From the NCBI GenBank assembly GCA_002104905.1, contig MCFE01000247.1, positions 1 through 64,000 on the forward strand: 64,000 bases of DNA, written 5' to 3'. Positions within the stretch are counted from its first letter, which is position 1; each line of letters begins with the position of its first letter. A model generated the notes under the pieces. The model was not told where the DNA came from and did no database searches. It saw nothing but the letters and a program-made list of their open reading frames with translations. Shown piece by piece: positions 58,501 to 64,000 of this stretch. The stretch is from Basidiobolus meristosporus CBS 931.73 (lineage: Eukaryota; Basidiobolomycota; Basidiobolomycetes; Basidiobolales; Basidiobolaceae). Both the position numbers and the translations under genes were made by a program.

Positions 58501-59941
58501 TCCCTATGTCTGGTTGGGGGCAACATCTCAACAACATGAAAAGAGAATAGTGCTTTCATGAAATCCATGATCCCAATGTAGGTACCAGATGAGGTTCCTC
58601 AATGGATTCCAAGATATCAGCCTGAGTGAAGCATGTAAACCTTATGTACAATTGATTGGGCAAAACTGACCTTGAGTTTGCCCTGAGTGAATCAGGTCTT
58701 ACCACCTGTTCAGGCTTAGCAAACCTGCCAACAGCTAGATTCTCAGGTCTCACTGCCACCGCAAATTAGCACCAGTGGGCCCTTCACATGCTAATTCATT
58801 GAGTCAGTTTTGGCCATTCACTCCCGAAACGGAACTGTTTACACCTGGGGAGTGGAGGCGATTGAAGGAGAGCCACCCAAAAGTGGTGATATGGTGCGTT
58901 GGAGGGTTTGAGATGAGGTCAAACCCATTCTTTCCTGAATTGAACGGCACCTAACAACCCCGGAAGCCGCCATGAAACCACAAGCGCAGTCCCCGAGTGG
59001 TGTATCCTGAGGACATTCTAAGGAGGCGGGAGATAGGAGTCAGACTGAAACAATCCATGGTGATTGCATCTGCCGGCTGGCATGCCCCTCTGGAGTCACC
59101 ACTAGGACGTTCAGGAGTCGCTGGTATTCAGTTCTCCATTAGACCAAGGATGCAGAATGATTGAGACACCTGAATCAACCAGCTAGGGGGATCCGGAGGA
59201 TCACCAGTCGGGACCTGAAGGTACTGCCAAGGCCGGACGCTCCCTAATTGATGACCCGAAACCGGGCCGGGCGTTTCGACCTCAGGGACATTCACTGGGC
59301 ATCAAGCCTCCGACCCAGGAACCGAGCCAGGCATGAAACAAGGTGGGCTGAGATTTGGAACCTTGCAGGCGGGAAACTGAGGAATCAGGTGAGGAGCAAC
59401 TGAACCCATTCGTTGCCTCCTCAGATCCAGTAACTATGAACCCCACCCTAGGTTGGTAGGCAGGCCAATTCCGGGAGAATCATGGTTGGTGCGCGGTGGA
59501 ACCTATAGAACCCTGGGCATAGAAGAATACGTAATCAGGTTCCCGAAGAAGATGGGGGTGTATGTACAACCGTCCAGAGGATATCCTCGGGTGACCAGCC
59601 TCCTCCCATATAGTCAAAACTCGGATGACTTTGGCTGTTTATTTACTGGTGGGAAACAAAACGACCTTGCCGACTCATTCATTAAAGTGGGGGGGGTGTC
59701 CCACTGGCAGGAAAGGCGCCAACCGCAATGGAACGATGCCACGGTGACGATGATAGGGATAGCTTGGGATGAAAATCAGAGGGAAAGGTCTGTGAGGGGG
59801 GGGGGGGTTGGGGAGTTTTTTACTTCACCATCTCGGTTCTACTGCGTAAAAAAGGGGGAGGTAGCTAGATGGCTGGATATGAAAAGGAGAGGCTGGCGGG
59901 GATGGCGGTAGAAACGTGCGTTTTTGACGAGCCCTCCGGGA
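58501..59941. other. Boundary and host intergenic region
   Basis: Composition changes near 58800 from AT-rich DNA nearly free of CpG to GC-richer DNA with many CpG. A G-only run lies around 59798-59807. The plus-strand frame 59453-59911 (152 codons) shows no domain and ends in low-complexity Gly, Trp and Arg, so I do not call it a gene. No repeat of the left region is found here. Confidence 0.5.
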
Positions 59942-61445
59942 TTAACTTAGAGACTTGAGATTGAGCGGATACTCTGCGACGTACAAGGTCGGCATTAAAC
60001 GATTTGCGATGGGGTACGTGAATGCTGGTGGGGACTTACTTGTGCCTGATCCTCCGCTAGGATACACTTTCCGTCCGGAACTGCTGAACGGCTTGGGGTC
60101 CGGGAACTCGGTATGAGAGTGGAAGGTCCAGCGTCCTTCGGAGGTAGGAGGGTGCTTCTTGACTACAAAGGGTGTAAACAAAGGATTAAACGATCGAACT
60201 TGCGCGGCGATTCCATAGTGAGTTACCTTGGTGGGTAGGTTGGGAGGGTGCCTTTGCAATTCCGATGGCAGGTAACGTGTTCACTGGCGAAGGTGCCTTA
60301 GTAACAGGTGGTGGTGGTGGGGGCCCAAGTGCTTTGGGTGCAGCTGATGGAGGTGGTGGTGGGGGCGGTAGTGTCGTGGGTGATACGTGAGCCTTGGGTG
60401 CAGTATGTGTAAGTTGAGAAGGACCTCTAGATACAGGAGGTGGTGGTGGTGGGGGTGAGACCGGAGTGCTACGCAATGGATTTGGTGCTCTGTTTGGGGG
60501 AGGGGGTGGAGGAGCAGTACTACGGCTAGGTGGTGGCGGTGGTGGACCTGGTCGACGAGCAGGTGGTGGTGGTGGCTTTCTTCCCCCAGGAGGGGGTGGT
60601 ACACTTCTACGTGATGGTGGTGGTGGAGCAGGGCCTCTGGCCGGAGGGGGTGGTGCCGGGCCTCTTCTAGGAGGAGGTGGAGCAGCACCTCTTGGCGGTG
60701 GAGGTGGGGCAGCATTTCTCGGGGGTGGTGGTGGAATGGCACTTCTCTGAGGAGGTGGAGCAACCGATCTGTTGGGTGGTGGGGAAGCTACGTTTCTTTG
60801 AGGCAGTGGCGGATTAAATGTACTAGTTTTGTTAACAGGTGGTGGAGGTGGGGGAATATTATTCACAGGCTTGCTTGGGAGACTCGAGCCGTTAAAGCGG
60901 CCAGCGGGCGGTGGGGGTAAAGCTGAAACAGCGGGTTTTGGAGCTGAAAAGCCATTCCCTTTATAGACATGGGGTGAGTACGGCATGGCCTAAAACCAAC
61001 TGTAGGTGAATGGCTATGAAATAAAGCACATTACCTTCATCTTTACCCGTATCTATTCCTCCGCGAGATTTAAGTTTAGGCATCCCACCGGCAAATAATC
61101 CGCCTAGCCCAGGTGGACCGCCCATCCCAGTCGGGGCACTACTCCCGCCAGCACTTGCCGATCCACCACTGAAACCGGTAGATGCACTTGGGCCAGACGT
61201 TTTTCCTGTTTTGCGTAGCGAGAAGCAGTGAGTATTTTCCGGTCGAGGCGTTTGAAGGCCAGATGAAGATGGAGTTGTATGTGCAACCAGGTACCTGAAA
61301 GTTGTGGACCGGATCTGTCGTTGGTAACCGTTTTCTTCAGTCTAGTGCCAGTTTGGATTTGGCTTAGCAAGGCGGAACGATTAGGTGCCGCTGGCGGGGG
61401 ACCCCCTGAGGCAGGCGGTGGGGGTGGTGGTGGGGGGCCAGGCAT
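59942..61445 (-). CDS. Verprolin/WIP-family actin-regulating protein, five exons
   Basis: Exons on the minus strand: 61445-61295, 61205-61047, 60943-60227, 60162-60040, 59973-59942 (393 codons plus stop). The protein starts MPGPPPPPPPP and has a WH2 actin-binding motif, LLSQIQ then LKKTVTNDRS, in exon 1; exon 2 holds the conserved GLGGLFAGGMPKLKSRGG; exon 3 is a long Pro-rich region with PPPPP runs (profilin and SH3 ligands); exon 4 has the WASP-binding end RWTFHSHTEFPDPKPF and KVYPSG. Family members link WASP to actin patches and endocytosis. Introns are 53-103 bp with GT-AG ends. The exon 3 start is less certain, because 60958 keeps the same phase. Yeast VRP1 is longer. Confidence 0.88.
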
Positions 61446-61862
61446 CTTGTTTGAAAAGAAGAAACTACTGTATAAAGGAGAATTTACTGTAGAAGAGAAT
61501 AAGCTACTTTGTGGAAACTGGAAGTTAAAGTTGGTCAAATGACACCCAAACCCGAACTCGTATTTCCGATTCGCAAAACATCGGGAAAGTCAAATAACCA
61601 CCGGCAGAAATCATGGAAATCCGGGGAGTCAAACATCGATCATTGATGACGAGTATGGTGGAGCTTAGACAAGATTGATTGGCCAGTTGGTAAAGCTCTG
61701 ACCGCGCATATCCCAAGATTTCAAAACGCCATAGTTTGGAAACGCGAGAAGGACGACCCTCATTTATTTTTGGTTCGGTGATCACAAAATACAAAATACT
61801 CCCTGGATCGATAATTATAACTACATTCTCTATGCTATGTAAGGTGCGGGGCAGGCTGGGAA
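61446..61862. other. Intergenic region upstream of the verprolin gene
   Basis: About 417 bp separate the verprolin start from the stop of the methyltransferase gene, both on the minus strand. It should contain the verprolin promoter and the 3' end signals of the upstream gene. I see no distinct TATA box. Confidence 0.4.
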
Positions 61863-63108
61863 TTACATCCACTCCAAAGCCAGGATCTCTCTTCTGACCC
61901 GTTCTTCCACGGTGTATACAGTGGTTACCTTGAATTGAGCCTCACGTTCAACGAGTTGTCGGAAAAGGAGAACGCTTCCATTACACCCAAAGTACATGGA
62001 TTTGGCCGCAACATAGGCAACACCGCCACGCTTCAGCAACGCCTTGATAAGATTGTAGAGTTTCAAGTGGGACTCGACAGAGTAGATGGTCTCGGAGGTA
62101 AGCAAGACGTCGTACTTGTCCTCTTCGCTGAGATTCAACAAGGCCTAATCGAACGTGATTAATGAAGGGACCACAAGTTAAGCACGCCATTGGAGCACTC
62201 TACCGGTAGGGACTCCCAATCTCCGGAAAAGAAGCGGGTTCGTTTGGAAAGCTCCTGCAAGACTTGCTTCTCGTCAGCATCTTCGATATCCTGCTCGATC
62301 AAGCCATTGACTAGATCCGAGTCTGGTTGGGGGCGTGTCACAGTGTTGACCATAACGTTAGGGATGGTGATCAATCTAAGGACCTGCTCATTATAATCCT
62401 GCATATGGACAGCACATGTTTGATGCTGTACAAGGCAGTAGAGCGAGGGTAGCGAGGATCCACACCCTATCTAAATCCAGCCACGAATCAGCAAAGGCCC
62501 TAGGATGGATCGAGGAAACCTACTCACCTCGAACACCTTCTTGTCATCGAAAAAGTTTTTTGGAAGTTGGGTGGACATGAAGCGAACCAGATCGACGGAG
62601 CATTCCCAGGTCTTGAAGCCACCTGTACATATCACATAAGTTAACCAAAGCTGCGGGTCGTTCTCGGGCCACCAGCTTGACGCTAACCTTCATAAACACC
62701 GGCCACCAGATCGGAATTGTCTTCCAAACCAACAATGTTCTTTTGCTCGCCGTTCTCGATCTGATCCTCTTGGGCAAGTTGGAATTTGACGTCAGATAAA
62801 TGACGTTTGTAGATGGGCTGGAGGTCTTGAGCGAACAAAATGGGTTCAACAACTATGTTCGTGGGCTACAACAATGTCAGCACCATTTCTGAGAAACCCC
62901 TTCAGAGAAAAGTGACCGCTCTCTTACCAAAGGGAGTATGACCTCCGGAGAGACTTCGCGGCTGGACTCGTAAGAAATAGAAACCTCAGGGTTTACTTGA
63001 TCGACGCTATCATCGTCATCCTAGGGTGCAGGGAAGTTGAGCCAGAGCGCCTTTTGTGAAGCATGTCGGGGACAAAGTGCCACTTACCACAAAGTCGAAG
63101 CGAAACAT
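61863..63108 (-). CDS. METTL18/HPM1-type protein-histidine methyltransferase, six exons
   Basis: Exons on the minus strand: 63108-63088, 63020-62928, 62865-62688, 62622-62528, 62470-62204, 62144-61863 (311 codons plus stop). Motifs: start MFRFDFV and an acidic segment DDDDSVD; GGFKTWECSVDLVRFM across the exon 3-4 junction; SAM-binding motif I EIGCGSSLPSL at the exon 4-5 junction; VHMQDYNEQVLRLITIPNV; FFSGDWESLP; and motif YDVLLTSETIYS. These are the hallmarks of the HPM1/METTL18 family, which methylates a histidine of ribosomal protein uL3 in yeast and human. All junctions keep frame and use GT-AG. Length is slightly less than yeast HPM1. Confidence 0.9.
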
Positions 63109-63501
63109 TGTACTAAGGTCAAATAGGCGAACCCAGAAGCCTCGAAAACCCCATTTCAATATGGAATATAACCCGATGGTTTTTTTTATCCGGTTTGACG
63201 AAAGGCTGTTTAATCTGATTGCCTGCTCACATCTGTGATTAGTTTCACGACGAAGTAGGCAAGATCCATTTTTCTTTTGAACCAAATCCGGATTTTTCTT
63301 CACCGATACCATGCAAATCTGCTAGGATGCAAATTGAGGCTATATTGCACACTATGCAGTCCGAGGATTCTTCTATCGTCCGTAAACGCTCCATTATCAA
63401 CGAGATCGGTTGTGTTTGTTGGTAAATGAGGAATGGAATTATTTATTCAATCAAAAAGTATATGTATATGAAAGTTGTTGGGGCGAATTATTACACTGCG
63501 C
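63109..63501. other. Intergenic region upstream of the methyltransferase gene
   Basis: This stretch contains the promoter of the methyltransferase gene and the 3' flank of the UNC93-like gene. An AAAAAAAACC-like homopolymer run is at about 63179. No gene is visible. Confidence 0.4.
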
Positions 63502-64000
63502 TTATGAGGCTTCTTCCATCTTGGTATCGGTATCATTGCATGTCTCCTTGACATTTTTCGCAATGAGATAGGTGAAGGGAAGGGACACGGTGAACAGTGC
63601 CCAGGACACGATCAGCTGGATCAAGAAGCTGGTGTTGACTGCGTCGATTCTCCAGGCAATGGCTGCTCCAGCAGATTGCATTCCCTTGTAGTAACCGGCA
63701 TATCTGGCCAAGATGGTCGAGTCGTTGGACATGGCTCCCATGATCCAGTAGGCGTAGGTCTGGAGGGCAGCATCGCAGATACCATAGCAGACATACAGCA
63801 CCCACTTGGGCCAGAAGGCCCCGGCATCATTGATGAAGTCGATATCCTTGGGGTGATCCTCGCGGGTGTATTGAAGCTGCAGAGCAAGACCTCCACCCCA
63901 GGTGGCGGTGAACAGGATCCCGACGCCAGCAAGTCCGTACAAAGCTCTGGTTCTTCTGCCGAAGCGGGGGGTATCAAGGAACGCACCCAAGATGTATGCT
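63502..64000 (-). CDS. UNC93-like membrane protein, C-terminal part (window edge)
   Basis: The frame is open from the window edge to the TAA at 63504-63502, giving about 165 residues. It begins AYILGAFLDTPRFGRRTRA, a motif typical of fungal UNC93-like (major facilitator fold) proteins, and has four hydrophobic segments: around ALYGLAGVGILFTATWGG, WVLYVCYGICDAALQTYAYW, a Gly/Ala-rich segment after RYAGYYKGMQSAGAA, and LIQLIVSWALFTVSLPFTYL. The cytosolic tail is acidic (ETCNDTDTKMEEAS). The substrate is unknown. No intron is seen in the visible part. Confidence 0.88.
   Translation of the reverse strand, partial: AYILGAFLDTPRFGRRTRALYGLAGVGILFTATWGGGLALQLQYTREDHPKDIDFINDAGAFWPKWVLYVCYGICDAALQTYAYWIMGAMSNDSTILARYAGYYKGMQSAGAAIAWRIDAVNTSFLIQLIVSWALFTVSLPFTYLIAKNVKETCNDTDTKMEEAS

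Noticed and set aside
59453-59911. 152-codon plus-strand ORF near the host boundary
   Set aside because: It has no recognisable domain, includes homopolymer G and low-complexity codons, and overlaps no splice-supported gene model.
60466-60750. Plus-strand Gly-rich open frame of 94 codons
   Set aside because: It is the antisense of the Pro-codon-rich exon 3 of the verprolin gene (CCN codons read backwards as GGN), with no support of its own.
60281-60763. Minus-strand His- and Leu-rich frame of 160 codons
   Set aside because: It is the other reading frame of the verprolin Pro-rich exon (CCA/CCT shifted to CAC/CTC). The in-frame exon has WH2 and WASP-binding motifs on either side.
63016-63312. 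Minus-strand ORF that starts before the methyltransferase gene
   Set aside because: It only extends the short first exon on both sides; conserved protein sequence starts at 63108 and continues through a spliced exon.
1-64000. CRISPR array, tRNA or rRNA genes
   Set aside because: No regularly spaced short repeats and no tRNA- or rRNA-like sequence were noticed. The initiator-tRNA match is a retrotransposon primer site, not a gene.

Overview
The window looks like a filamentous fungus, probably an ascomycete. The right-hand 5 kb carries short-intron genes for a verprolin/WIP-like protein, a METTL18/HPM1-type histidine methyltransferase and an UNC93-like membrane protein. The left-hand 58.8 kb is an AT-rich, CpG-poor island made almost wholly of nested, mostly dead transposable elements. 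I found no tRNA, rRNA or CRISPR array. The species cannot be fixed from the sequence.

The oldest layer is several broken copies (P0 to P4 plus fragments) of a Tnp2-type (CACTA/Plavaka-like) DNA transposon. Each better preserved copy has two head-to-head genes: a transposase with an N-terminal CX2CX5HX5H finger, and an unrecognised accessory protein. The two share a conserved intergenic promoter of about 200-250 bp. Copies or fragments lie at 9.3-13.4, 13.9-15.6, 21-26.6, 36-41.8, 46.3-49.5 and 57.3-58.5 kb.

The second layer is LTR retrotransposons. Copia family A has two long copies in inverted orientation, A1 (+, 15572-20981) and A2 (-, 26584-35950), and a solo LTR at 6700-7069. Copia family B has one intact copy, B1 (31080-35766), which sits inside the 5' LTR of A2, and several decayed copies: 1-4487, 41.8-46.0 kb, B2 at 49.5-57.2 kb, and B3 nested in B2. 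A Ty3/Gypsy pol fragment, a third LTR family (C) and two further LTR-like insertions are also present. A newer DNA-transposon family with 3-bp ATT/AAT target duplications is represented by a 733-bp near-perfect palindrome in the A1 5' LTR and a 3.4-kb element inside a B copy.

The main result is that A1 and A2 have swapped target-site duplications. Reversing the interval 20982-26583 rejoins two split transposase genes, each in agreement with the uninterrupted copy at 47-48.5 kb. The interval was therefore inverted by recombination between the two inverted Copia copies, or the assembly was flipped there. A1 and A2 also share inactivating lesions and have mosaic LTRs, as expected if inverted arms exchange sequence by gene conversion.

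B1 is the only element here with an intact 1323-codon gag-pol. Its 350-bp LTRs differ at one site, a CpG changed to TpG. Its primer-binding site matches the anticodon arm of initiator tRNA-Met, and the gag-pol start codon lies inside that site. From about 58.8 kb base composition changes sharply and ordinary host sequence begins.
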